NCBI GenBank assembly: GCA_902578255.1
Contig: CACHCH010000009.1
Location: 1 to 52,032, forward strand
Direction of reading: 5' to 3'
Length of the DNA: 52,032 nt
Origin: an uncultured Pelagibacteraceae bacterium
GTDB lineage: Bacteria; Pseudomonadota; Alphaproteobacteria; Pelagibacterales; Pelagibacteraceae
The translations under genes were made by a program, and so were the position numbers. Of the stretch, positions 44,626 through 52,032 are shown one piece after another. The notes under the pieces are model-generated. The model was not told the DNA's origin. It worked only from the letters and a program-made list of their open reading frames with translations, and ran no database searches. How positions within the stretch are numbered: position 1 is the first letter of the stretch; each line of letters opens with the position of its first letter.

Positions 44626-45864
44626 ATGAAAATTGCTGTTGTCGGCTCAGGTATTTCTGGTTTAAGTGCTGCATACTATTTGTCAAAAAAACATCATGTA
44701 GATCTTTTTGAAAAAGAAGACCGTTTTGGGGGGCACTCACATACAATTGATCTTACTTTTGGAGAAAAAAAAGTCTCTGTTGATATAGGTTTTATTGTAT
44801 TTAATTTTCAAACATACCCAAATTTAATAAAATTTTTTAAAGAAAATAATATTGAAATTGAAAAGAGTGATATGTCTTTTTCTGTTTCAGTTGATAATAC
44901 TAATTTTGAATATTGTGGAAAAGGATTAAGTGGTATTTTCTCTAATAGATTAAATTTGTTTAATTTAAAATTTTTAAAAATGTTCTTTGATATAATTAAA
45001 TTTTATAAAAAAAGTGATCAGGAAAGTATCTCAGAAGAAAAATCAACTTTAGGTGAATATCTTGAAAAAAATAGATTATCGAAACCATTTATAGATTACC
45101 ATATAATTCCAATGGTTTCAGCTATTTGGTCGATGCCTCCATTAGAGGCAAGTAAGATGCCAATAAGTTTTTTTTTAAAATTCTTCCAGAATCATGGTTT
45201 ATTCAAATTAAAAAATAGACCTCAATGGTACACTGTATCGAATAGAAGCAGAACTTATGTAAATCATATCATATCAAACATTAGTGGTGAGCATTATAAA
45301 AATTATAAAGTTAAAAAATTAAAAAGAAAGTCATCAGGTATTGATTTATATTATGGAGGGCAAAGTGAGTTTTTTGACTATGACAAAGTAGTCATAGCAA
45401 CTCATGCAGATGAAGCTTTAGAATTAATTGATAATCCATCAGAGGATGAGAAAAAAATTCTATCTAATTTTAGCTATAAAGAAAATATAGCGTATATTCA
45501 TACTGATGTTATAGCCATGCCTAAGAACAAAAAAGCTTGGAGTTCTTGGAATTCATCCATCGATGATAAAAATGTTGAAAAGAACTCTATTAGCTATTGG
45601 TTAAATTTGTTACAAAATTTAAAGTGTGAACAAGATATTTTTTTGACTTTAAATCCATATTTTGAGATTGATAAGTCAAAAATACTTAAAAAAGTTAGAT
45701 TTACCCATCCATATTACGATCAAAAAGCATTGGATATGCAACACGAGCTGTCTAAATTACAAAATCAAAAAGATTTACTTTTTTGTGGGAGTTATTTTGG
45801 TTACGGATTTCATGAAGATGGAATAAAATCATCTATTGAAATGCTGAATAACCTTAATGATTAA
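44626..45864 (+). CDS. FAD-dependent amine-oxidase-like protein (COG2907)
   Basis: A 412-residue flavoprotein with the N-terminal dinucleotide fold VVGSGISGLSAAYYLSKKHHV and FEKEDRFGGHSHT, followed by SVDIGFIVFNFQTYPNLIKFF and a C-terminal CGSYFGYGFHEDGIKSS. COG2907 proteins are related to amine oxidases and phytoene desaturases and occur next to DUF1365 and CFA-synthase-like genes in many proteobacteria. In Rhodobacter such a gene set belongs to the singlet-oxygen response and furan fatty acid synthesis (recalled, not checked). A lipid-modifying oxidoreductase role is therefore plausible. It overlaps DUF1365 by 8 bases. Confidence 0.82.
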   Translation: MKIAVVGSGISGLSAAYYLSKKHHVDLFEKEDRFGGHSHTIDLTFGEKKVSVDIGFIVFNFQTYPNLIKFFKENNIEIEKSDMSFSVSVDNTNFEYCGKGLSGIFSNRLNLFNLKFLKMFFDIIKFYKKSDQESISEEKSTLGEYLEKNRLSKPFIDYHIIPMVSAIWSMPPLEASKMPISFFLKFFQNHGLFKLKNRPQWYTVSNRSRTYVNHIISNISGEHYKNYKVKKLKRKSSGIDLYYGGQSEFFDYDKVVIATHADEALELIDNPSEDEKKILSNFSYKENIAYIHTDVIAMPKNKKAWSSWNSSIDDKNVEKNSISYWLNLLQNLKCEQDIFLTLNPYFEIDKSKILKKVRFTHPYYDQKALDMQHELSKLQNQKDLLFCGSYFGYGFHEDGIKSSIEMLNNLND

Positions 45865-46621
45865 CTCTTGTATCTATACTGGAACAGTAATCCATAAACG
45901 ATTTAAACCTAAGGAGCATTTCTTTAAATATAAAGTTTTTTCATTGTTCATAGATTTATCTGAACTTGAGATATTAAGTGATAAAATAAAATTTTTTTCT
46001 CTAAATAGTTTTAATTTAATCAGTTTTCAAGAAAAAGATCATGGAGATCGAGACGGTTCATCACTTACCAAATGGGTAAAAAAAAACTTGAAACAAAATA
46101 ATATTAATTCAGAAAATATTAAAATCAAACTTTTGTGTTACCCAAGAATATTGGGATATGTATTTAATCCTCTTAGTATTTTTTTTGTTTATGACAATCA
46201 AGAACAGCTGGTATCAATCTTATATGAAGTAAAAAATACTTTTGGAGAACAACATACTTATGTATTTAGAGTAGATGATAAAAATAATTTAATAAAGAAT
46301 AATTGCTCAAAGAAATTTCATGTATCTCCATTTATTGAAATGGACTGTCAGTACTTTTTTAAAATATTAAAACCGGGAGATAAATTATCTGTAGTTATTG
46401 ATCAATATGATAAGGATGGAAAGATTTTGTTTGCTTCTCAAGATGGTATAAGAAATGACCTAAATAGTTCACAATTAATTAAATCTTATCTAAAACATCC
46501 TTTAATGACTTTAAAAATTATTTCTGCGATACATTTTGAAGCGTTCAAATTATGGTTAAAAGGAATAAGATTAGTTAAAAAAAAATTTAATATTAAAAAT
46601 AATTTAACATTTGAGAATTAA
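45857..46621 (+). CDS. DUF1365 family protein
   Basis: A 254-residue protein of the DUF1365 family (YCPRILGYVFNPLSIFFVYD-like core, here CYPRILGYVFNPLSIFFVYD, then YEVKNTFGEQHTYVFR and KKFHVSPFIEMDCQYFF). The biochemical role is not established. The opening SCIYTGTVIHKRFKPKEHFFKYKVF is the family's usual N-terminus. It sits between the flavoprotein and the CFA-like methyltransferase, overlapping the first by 8 bases and touching the second by one base, so the three are strongly coupled. Confidence 0.88.
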   Translation: MINSCIYTGTVIHKRFKPKEHFFKYKVFSLFIDLSELEILSDKIKFFSLNSFNLISFQEKDHGDRDGSSLTKWVKKNLKQNNINSENIKIKLLCYPRILGYVFNPLSIFFVYDNQEQLVSILYEVKNTFGEQHTYVFRVDDKNNLIKNNCSKKFHVSPFIEMDCQYFFKILKPGDKLSVVIDQYDKDGKILFASQDGIRNDLNSSQLIKSYLKHPLMTLKIISAIHFEAFKLWLKGIRLVKKKFNIKNNLTFEN

Positions 46622-47799
46622 TGCTTTTAAATAAAATATCAGATAAATTAGTTTTTAATTTTTTGAGTAAGATTGATTATGGTTATCTCGAGATTAAAAC
46701 TTATGATGGAGAACTTCTCAAGTTTGGAAATCAAGAGGAACCACTTAGTGCCAATATAATTATTAAAAAGCCAAATTTTAATTATAATTTAATACGTGGA
46801 GGAAGTATTGGTTTTGCTGAATCTTATATGAGAGGTGAATTTGAAACAGACAATCTCTCAAATTTGATTGAGCTTACTGCAAGAAATATAAAAATAATCC
46901 ATAGGTTTTCAGGTTTACTTGATGTCCCAGTAATAAATTATATTAAAAATAAAATTATTAAAAATACTAAAAGTAGGAGCAAGGAAAATATTGCTAAGCA
47001 CTATGACTTAGGAAACGAATTTTTTTCACTCTGGCTAGATGATACTTTAACTTATTCAAGTGCTATATTTAATGAACACTCTAAAAACTTATCTGAGGCA
47101 CAAAATAACAAATACCAAAAACTAATTGATCTAATAGAGCCAAATAATGGTGATAAAGTTTTAGAAATTGGTTGTGGGTGGGGAGGTTTTGCAGAGTATT
47201 TGGGTAAAAAATATGATGTAAAACTTGATTGTATTACTATTTCAAAAAAACAATTTGAATATGCTAAAAAGCGAATTCACAAATGTGGTTTAAATGAAAA
47301 AGTTAATATTGAGATTAAAGATTACAGAGATTTGCGGGGAAAATATAATTCAATTGCTTCAATAGAGATGATTGAAGCAGTTGGGCAAAACTATCTTGAT
47401 GAATATTTTAAAACCATCAAAGATAATTTATCAGGTGGTGGTAAAGCAGCTATTCAAGCAATAACAATTGATGACAATCTATTTGATCGATACAAAAATA
47501 AACAAGATTTTATTCAAAAATATATATTTCCTGGAGGATTTCTTCCCAATAAAAATAGCATAAATAGATATGTTTCAGAGAACGGGTTAACAATTAACTC
47601 ATATATTTCTTACGCAGATCACTATGCTAATACTTTAGAAATTTGGAGAAATGAATTTATCAAGAAATGGGAATTAATTAAAAATCAAGGTTTTGATTTA
47701 AAATTTAAAAGGATGTGGGAATTTTATTTATCTTATTGTGAGGCTGGTTTTAAATCAAAGAATATAGATCTAATTCAATTTTCACTTCAAAACAAATAA
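46621..47799 (+). CDS. Cyclopropane-fatty-acyl-phospholipid synthase family methyltransferase
   Basis: SAM-dependent enzyme of 392 residues that adds a methylene or methyl group to the double bond of membrane phospholipid acyl chains. It has IAKHYDLGNEFFSLWLDDTLTYSSAIF, the SAM motif VLEIGCGWGGFAEYLG, SIEMIEAVGQNYLDEYF, YIFPGGFLPN and a late YCEAGFKSKNIDLIQFSL. It could be a true Cfa or the related methylase that starts furan fatty acid synthesis; context with the flavoprotein and DUF1365 favours the second, without proof. Confidence 0.9.
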   Translation: MLLNKISDKLVFNFLSKIDYGYLEIKTYDGELLKFGNQEEPLSANIIIKKPNFNYNLIRGGSIGFAESYMRGEFETDNLSNLIELTARNIKIIHRFSGLLDVPVINYIKNKIIKNTKSRSKENIAKHYDLGNEFFSLWLDDTLTYSSAIFNEHSKNLSEAQNNKYQKLIDLIEPNNGDKVLEIGCGWGGFAEYLGKKYDVKLDCITISKKQFEYAKKRIHKCGLNEKVNIEIKDYRDLRGKYNSIASIEMIEAVGQNYLDEYFKTIKDNLSGGGKAAIQAITIDDNLFDRYKNKQDFIQKYIFPGGFLPNKNSINRYVSENGLTINSYISYADHYANTLEIWRNEFIKKWELIKNQGFDLKFKRMWEFYLSYCEAGFKSKNIDLIQFSLQNK

Positions 47800-47817
47800 C
47801 TGATAAAAAGGACATAT

Positions 47818-48366
47818 ATGCAAAATATTAAATTAATTAAATCTATTTCATTGATAATTTGTGCTTTCTTAATTACAAGTTGTTCAAATAATAGTGCTAT
47901 GAAACCAGAAGATTTTAAAAATAAAGAACCAAGATTAATAATTGAAGAATATTTAAGCGGAAATGTTAAGGCTTGGGGTGTTTTACAAAATAGATCAGGT
48001 AAAGTTACAAGGCAGTTTAATGCTGATTTAAATGGAACATGGGATGGCAAACAGTTAGTATTAAAAGAAAAATTTAATTGGGATGATGGTGAAGTCCAAG
48101 ATAGAGAATGGACAATAAATAAAATTGATGAGCATAATTATGAGGGAACAGCAGGAGATGTTGTAGGTAAAGCTAAAGGTTATTCATATGGTCCGGCCTT
48201 TAAATTTGAATATGTTTTACTAGTTCCAGTAAAAGGAAGAGAATTAAAAATCACATTTGATGATTGGATCTTTAAACAAGATGATCGAGTTGCAATCAAT
48301 AGAGCTACAATGACAAAGTTTGGATTTAAGGTGGCTGAATTGACAGTCGTTTTTGTAAAAGACTAA
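47818..48366 (+). CDS. DUF3833 family lipoprotein
   Basis: A 182-residue protein with a lipoprotein signal; the lipobox is LITSC with C22 as the lipidated cysteine. The rest matches the DUF3833 pattern (EEYLSGNVKAWGVLQNRSGKVTRQF, GTWDGKQLVLKEKFNWDDGE, RAYGPAFKF-like SYGPAFKFEY, and KITFDDWIFKQDD). A lipocalin-like beta-barrel is plausible from the strand-rich pattern. Such lipoproteins often accompany CFA/COG2907 genes and may carry or present lipids. It overlaps the convergent SDR gene by 4 bases. Confidence 0.86.
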   Translation: MQNIKLIKSISLIICAFLITSCSNNSAMKPEDFKNKEPRLIIEEYLSGNVKAWGVLQNRSGKVTRQFNADLNGTWDGKQLVLKEKFNWDDGEVQDREWTINKIDEHNYEGTAGDVVGKAKGYSYGPAFKFEYVLLVPVKGRELKITFDDWIFKQDDRVAINRATMTKFGFKVAELTVVFVKD

Positions 48367-49109
48367 CGATTTACTGATTTTGAAATTAAATAATTATATA
48401 ATTTGTTTGGAAGAATTTGTATTAATTTGTAAATAATTTTAATTGGCAAAGGAAAAATTATTTCAAAACTATTTTTTTTGACTAGTCCATTATAAATCTC
48501 TTCTGCCGCATAGTCTGTACTTTTTAAAAAAGGCATCTTAAATTCATTTTTATCTGTTAAAGCTGTTTTGATAAATCCTGGAGTTATTAAGGAAATCTTG
48601 ACATTAAATTTTTTAAAATCAAAATAAATACCTTGAGTAAAATTGTTTAAAGCAGCTTTAGAGGGAGTGTAACCTGAAGATTTGGGCAAACCTCTGTATC
48701 CTACTGGCGATGAAACTATAGCAATATGGCCATTATTTTTGTCTTTATAATATTTTTCAACAGCACTAACACAATTTATTACCCCAAGGAAATTAACCTC
48801 GATCACATGTCTTATATTTTTTACATCTAATTCTTTTTCAGATTTTCTCTCGTAAGTTCCAGAACTAAATATGCAAAGATCTACTTGTCCATGATCTTCT
48901 ATAATTTTTTTGAACACCTCTTTAGCTTTAACACTATCAGTTACATCTAAAGGATAAGAAAATATGTTTTCATCTGTTGAAAGTTTTTCTAAAAGCTCAA
49001 CTCTTCTTGCGGAGATGATCACTTTCCACCCTTCTTTAGCAAATTTTCTCGCTGATGCTTCACCAATGCCACTACTTGCACCAGTTATCCATATTGTTTT
49101 TTTATTCAT
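48363..49109 (-). CDS. Short-chain dehydrogenase/reductase
   Basis: NAD(P)-dependent oxidoreductase of 248 residues. The cofactor motif TGASSGIG is at residues 9-16, the N-N-A-G region is replaced by IFSSGTYER, and the catalytic residues are S133 or S134, Y147 and K151 (YTPSK). A hydrophobic C-terminal stretch near IIFPLPIKIIYKLIQILP suggests membrane association and a lipid substrate. Convergent to the DUF3833 gene and divergent from tspO; SDR genes are regular members of this gene set. The substrate is unknown. Confidence 0.88.
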   Translation of the reverse strand: MNKKTIWITGASSGIGEASARKFAKEGWKVIISARRVELLEKLSTDENIFSYPLDVTDSVKAKEVFKKIIEDHGQVDLCIFSSGTYERKSEKELDVKNIRHVIEVNFLGVINCVSAVEKYYKDKNNGHIAIVSSPVGYRGLPKSSGYTPSKAALNNFTQGIYFDFKKFNVKISLITPGFIKTALTDKNEFKMPFLKSTDYAAEEIYNGLVKKNSFEIIFPLPIKIIYKLIQILPNKLYNYLISKSVNR

Positions 49110-49132
49110 AGTTAATCGTATATATTACTAAC

Positions 49133-49600
49133 ATGTTTAAAAATAAACTTTTAACTTTTATGTACTTTCTTCTGGTTACTTTTGGCGCTTCAGCTGTTGG
49201 AAGCTTATCTACAATTAATTACAAAGAACCATGGTATTCATTATTGAATAAACCAACTTTCAACCCTCCAGATTGGGTTTTTGGACCTGTGTGGACGACT
49301 TTATATGTGATGATGACACTTGCAATATGGTTATATTGGCACTCAAAGAATAGAGATAAAAACACAGTTTATGTTTACTTAATTCATCTGGTGTTTAATA
49401 CAACTTGGAGTGTAGTGTTCTTTGTTTTACACAATATGGTCTTGGCTTTATTAGTATTAATTTTATTGATTGGACTGATAATTAATCTCATTTTAAGATT
49501 TAAACGTGTCAATGTAGTTAGTTCCTATTTAATGATTCCTTATTTACTTTGGTGTAGCTTTGCACTATTTCTCAATCTTAATATTATAATTATAAATTAA
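49133..49600 (+). CDS. tspO: TspO/MBR family tryptophan-rich sensory protein
   Basis: A 155-residue integral membrane protein with five helices that binds porphyrins and is linked to oxygen and light stress in Rhodobacter. Family features are YKEPWYSLLNKPTFNPPDWVFGPVWTTLY in the first loop and helix 2, AIWLYWHSKNR, and NTTWSVVFFVLHNM. The tryptophans are in the expected places. It starts 24 bases from the divergent SDR and 2 bases before the FAD oxidoreductase. The SOUL protein elsewhere in the window is another possible porphyrin binder. Confidence 0.93.
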   Translation: MFKNKLLTFMYFLLVTFGASAVGSLSTINYKEPWYSLLNKPTFNPPDWVFGPVWTTLYVMMTLAIWLYWHSKNRDKNTVYVYLIHLVFNTTWSVVFFVLHNMVLALLVLILLIGLIINLILRFKRVNVVSSYLMIPYLLWCSFALFLNLNIIIIN

Positions 49601-49601
49601 T

Positions 49602-50705
49602 ATGGATGATGTTGTAGTAATAGGTGGTGGAATTATTGGAGCAGCGACAGCCTATTTTCTGTCCAAAGAAGGCAGAAAAGTAAAAGTAATCGAAAGAGAT
49701 CCAACATATAAAACTGCGTCATTCCCACTGTCATTAGGTGGATTTAGAAGACAGTTTTTTCAAAAAGAAAATATTTTATTAGGAAAATTTGCTAGAGAAT
49801 TTATTAATCAAATACCACAATTATTAAAAACTGAAAAAAATCCTAACCCTACAGCGAGCATGGTAACAAATGGTTATCTATTAATGTTTGGACCAGAACA
49901 TGCTGAAGAACAATACCGAGCATTAGAAAATCATAAAAAGTGTGAAGCAGGAACAAAAAATATTAAAGGTTCAGAATTATCAGATATATTTCCCTATATA
50001 AATAATGAGGGAATAGAAACAGCAACTTATACTGACAATCAAACTGAAGGTTGGATTGATCCTTTTCTTTTTCATACCGCTTTGAAAAGTAAAGCAATTG
50101 AGCTTGGAGCTGAATTTATTAAAGGAGAAATTAAAAACATTTCTGAAGTTAAGGCTAAAACTATTGTCTCTGCTGCAGGGTGTTGGACAAAAAAATTACT
50201 CGAAGATATTCCTGTAGTACCTCAGAAGCACACGGTATTTAGGGTTAAATGTCCAAAATATATCAAAGAAATGCCTCTAACAGGGGATCTAACAACAGGT
50301 GTTTATTGGAGACCAGAGGGTGGTGAATACCTTGCTGGATCACCTATTTCTGTGTTTGACGCTGATGATTTAGAACCGGCATGGAATGATTTTGAAGAAT
50401 TAGTTTGGCCAGCATTAGCAAAAAGAATTCCAGCTTTTGAAGAACTAAAACTAACAGGTGGATGGGCTGGATATTACGATTGTAATAAATTAGATAACAA
50501 TGCAGTGGTTGGCAAACATCCAAAATATGAAAATGTTTATATGGCATCTGGTTTCACTGGACGGGGATTAATGCAAGCACCTGGTATAGGAAGAGCATTA
50601 ACAGAATTAATTACAACTGGATCTTACCAAACAATTGATATTAGTGATTTTTCAGTTGAAAGAGTGTTAGGTAATAGTGCACGGCCAGAACCATACGTAT
50701 TGTAA
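49602..50705 (+). CDS. FAD-dependent oxidoreductase (DAO/FOXRED1-like)
   Basis: A 367-residue flavoprotein of the D-amino-acid oxidase/sarcosine oxidase fold. It has GGGIIGAATAYFLSKEG, the FPLSLGGFRRQF segment, a mid-chain TIVSAAGCW, and the C-terminal YYDCNKLDNNAVVG and FTGRGLMQAPGIGRAL. No covalent-flavin cysteine in the usual sarcosine oxidase position is evident. The SLGGFRRQF region reminds me of FOXRED1 and related amine oxidases. The substrate is likely an N-methyl or secondary amino acid, which would suit one-carbon metabolism, but this is inference. Confidence 0.82.
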   Translation: MDDVVVIGGGIIGAATAYFLSKEGRKVKVIERDPTYKTASFPLSLGGFRRQFFQKENILLGKFAREFINQIPQLLKTEKNPNPTASMVTNGYLLMFGPEHAEEQYRALENHKKCEAGTKNIKGSELSDIFPYINNEGIETATYTDNQTEGWIDPFLFHTALKSKAIELGAEFIKGEIKNISEVKAKTIVSAAGCWTKKLLEDIPVVPQKHTVFRVKCPKYIKEMPLTGDLTTGVYWRPEGGEYLAGSPISVFDADDLEPAWNDFEELVWPALAKRIPAFEELKLTGGWAGYYDCNKLDNNAVVGKHPKYENVYMASGFTGRGLMQAPGIGRALTELITTGSYQTIDISDFSVERVLGNSARPEPYVL

Positions 50706-50707
50706 TT

Positions 50708-52032
50708 TTAAGTCCCACAAAAAGTTTGATACTTCTCTTTTGACACAGGAGCAGGTGTTTGAAATTTTAAAATATCAACTTTAGGGTCATAAGGATTTTG
50801 AATCACTGACAATAATATATTAAGAGTTTTATAATTATTTTTCTCTGCATCGGATAAAGCCTCTTCTACTTTATGATTTCTAGGAATGATAACTGGATTT
50901 ACTTTTTTCATTAGTTCAACTCGTTTTTCTTTGTCAGAATTATTTAAATTTGATCTATTTTTCCATGTTTCTAACCAGTCTTTTAAACTTTTATCTTTAT
51001 AAATTTCATCACCATCATAAATTCCCATTAAAAAACAAAATGTATTTGTATAATCTGCTTTATTTTTTTCCATCCAATAAAGTAAAGAATTAATCAGTTT
51101 TAAGTCATCTTTATTATCACCAAATAAACCAAGTTTAGATTTCATCATATTTAACCATTTTCGTTCATAGATATTTTGAAAATTATCAATAATTTTAGTT
51201 GCAGTTTTAATAGCCTGTTTTTCGTCTTGATCAATTAAAGGGATCAAACATTCAGCAAATCGAGCCAAGTTCCATTTTGCAATTGCTGGCTGATTTGAAA
51301 ATGCATATCTTCCAAATTTATCAATTGAACTAAAAACAGTTTTAGGATCATAGTAGTCCATAAAAGCACAGGGTCCATAATCTATAGTTTCACCTGAAAT
51401 AGCCATGTTATCAGTATTCATTACTCCATGAATAAATCCAACTCGCATCCAATTAACTATTAGCTGACATTGTTTCTCAATTACCATATTTAACAAATCT
51501 ACAGCTTTTGTTTTGGAAGATTTAATTTCTGGATAATGTCTATCAACTGTATAATCAACTAACATATTCAATTCATTAATATTTTGTTTTGCAGCGATGA
51601 ATTGAAATGTTCCAACTCGAATATGACTAGAGGCAACTCTAGTTAATATTGCACCCTCTAATAAATTTTCCCTTACAACCTTTTCTCCAGTTTTAGTCAC
51701 AGCAAGACTTCTAGTTGTAGGAATATTTAATGAGTTTATGGCCTCACTAACAATATATTCTCTTAGCATTGGCCCCAAAGCTGCACGACCATCACCGCCT
51801 CTTGAAAAAGAAGTCCTGCCAGATCCTTTGAATTGAATATCATATCTTTTTTTTTGATTAGTTACATGCTCACCGATTAAAACTGCTCTTCCATCACCTA
51901 ACATTGTAAAATGTCCAAATTGATGCCCTGCATAAGCTTGAGCTATTGAGTTAGTTCCTTCAGGTAGAATATTTCCTGCAAATAGAGCAGATAATTCATT
52001 TTTTTCGATTTTAGAAAAATCAAGCCCCAATT
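50708..52032 (-). CDS. selO: Protein adenylyltransferase SelO (YdiU), N-terminus beyond the right edge
   Basis: Pseudokinase-fold enzyme that transfers AMP to protein hydroxyls and takes part in redox stress. At least 440 residues are present. Motifs are AQAYAGHQFGHFTMLGDGRA, FKGSGRTSFSRGGDGRAAL, SHIRVGTFQF, HGVMNTDNMAISGETIDYGP and RYAFSNQPAIAKWNLARF. The chain ends in FCGT, with cysteine at the site that is selenocysteine in animals. The frame stays open to the last bases, and the first possible start there (a TTG) falls inside a conserved region, so the real start lies outside the window. Confidence 0.95.
   Translation of the reverse strand, partial: LGLDFSKIEKNELSALFAGNILPEGTNSIAQAYAGHQFGHFTMLGDGRAVLIGEHVTNQKKRYDIQFKGSGRTSFSRGGDGRAALGPMLREYIVSEAINSLNIPTTRSLAVTKTGEKVVRENLLEGAILTRVASSHIRVGTFQFIAAKQNINELNMLVDYTVDRHYPEIKSSKTKAVDLLNMVIEKQCQLIVNWMRVGFIHGVMNTDNMAISGETIDYGPCAFMDYYDPKTVFSSIDKFGRYAFSNQPAIAKWNLARFAECLIPLIDQDEKQAIKTATKIIDNFQNIYERKWLNMMKSKLGLFGDNKDDLKLINSLLYWMEKNKADYTNTFCFLMGIYDGDEIYKDKSLKDWLETWKNRSNLNNSDKEKRVELMKKVNPVIIPRNHKVEEALSDAEKNNYKTLNILLSVIQNPYDPKVDILKFQTPAPVSKEKYQTFCGT

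Noticed and set aside
52028..52030. TTG near the right edge as the start of selO
   Set aside because: It lies within a conserved stretch of SelO, so it is an internal leucine codon and the gene continues outside the window.
1..52032. CRISPR arrays, insertion sequences, prophage or att sites
   Set aside because: No spaced repeats, transposase or integrase frames, or flanking duplications were seen; the only tRNA is intact with no repeated 3' end nearby.

Overview
The window is a very AT-rich, tightly packed alphaproteobacterial chromosome segment. It almost certainly comes from the SAR11 clade (Pelagibacterales). The grounds are a proteorhodopsin with marine tuning residues, a tandem glycine riboswitch in front of gcvTHP, genes that abut or overlap by 1-23 bases on nearly every strand, and the absence of insertion sequences, prophage or CRISPR. 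The largest gaps are only about 210 bases.

Layout. 1-8442: fumC, a MazG-like pyrophosphohydrolase, nadC-nadA, tRNA-Leu(GAG), ygfZ, a dihydroorotase, an SMR transporter and prpE. 8443-12554: proteorhodopsin behind a leader full of inverted repeats, then a histidine-box membrane desaturase/oxygenase, a [2Fe-2S] ferredoxin, a ferredoxin-NADP reductase and a GST. Together these look like a light-linked, three-component oxidation module. 12557-13270: a dksA-type regulator followed by two overlapping mini-genes for tiny membrane proteins that no ordinary gene caller would report. 13348-18364: two glycosyltransferases, a DUF1800/DUF1501 secreted pair and a small protein with a CSCC tail. 18395-24267: umuDC with a GTTC-N7-GTTC LexA-type operator touching the start codon, a SOUL protein, glycerate kinase, a TolC-like protein and recA. 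24362-36218: alaS, icd, psd-pssA, a GT8-like protein, rlmE, a short guaB, a TPR protein, guaA, gloA, panB and a TerC protein. 36297-40067: a TPR protein and the 5-oxoprolinase genes pxpA / pxpBC with an EamA transporter. 40072-44619: promoter, glycine riboswitch and gcvTHP. 44626-49600: a flavin amine-oxidase-like protein, DUF1365, a CFA-synthase-like methyltransferase, a DUF3833 lipoprotein, an SDR and TspO, resembling the photo-oxidative-stress and furan-fatty-acid gene sets of other proteobacteria. 49602-52032: a FAD oxidoreductase and SelO, which runs off the right edge.

How the genes fit together. Several are TCA or one-carbon genes (fumC, icd, gcvTHP with its riboswitch, glycerate kinase, prpE), as expected of a cell living on small organic acids, glycine and one-carbon compounds. 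A second theme is light and oxidants: proteorhodopsin with its redox neighbours, the CFA/flavoprotein cluster, TspO, GST, and recA/umuDC for DNA damage. The most interesting candidates for undescribed biology are the proteorhodopsin-linked oxidation module with its dyad-rich control regions, the dksA-coupled mini-proteins, the CFA/amine-oxidase/DUF1365 lipid cluster, and an IMP dehydrogenase without its regulatory CBS domains. All assignments come from reading motifs and recalled family knowledge; no database search was run.
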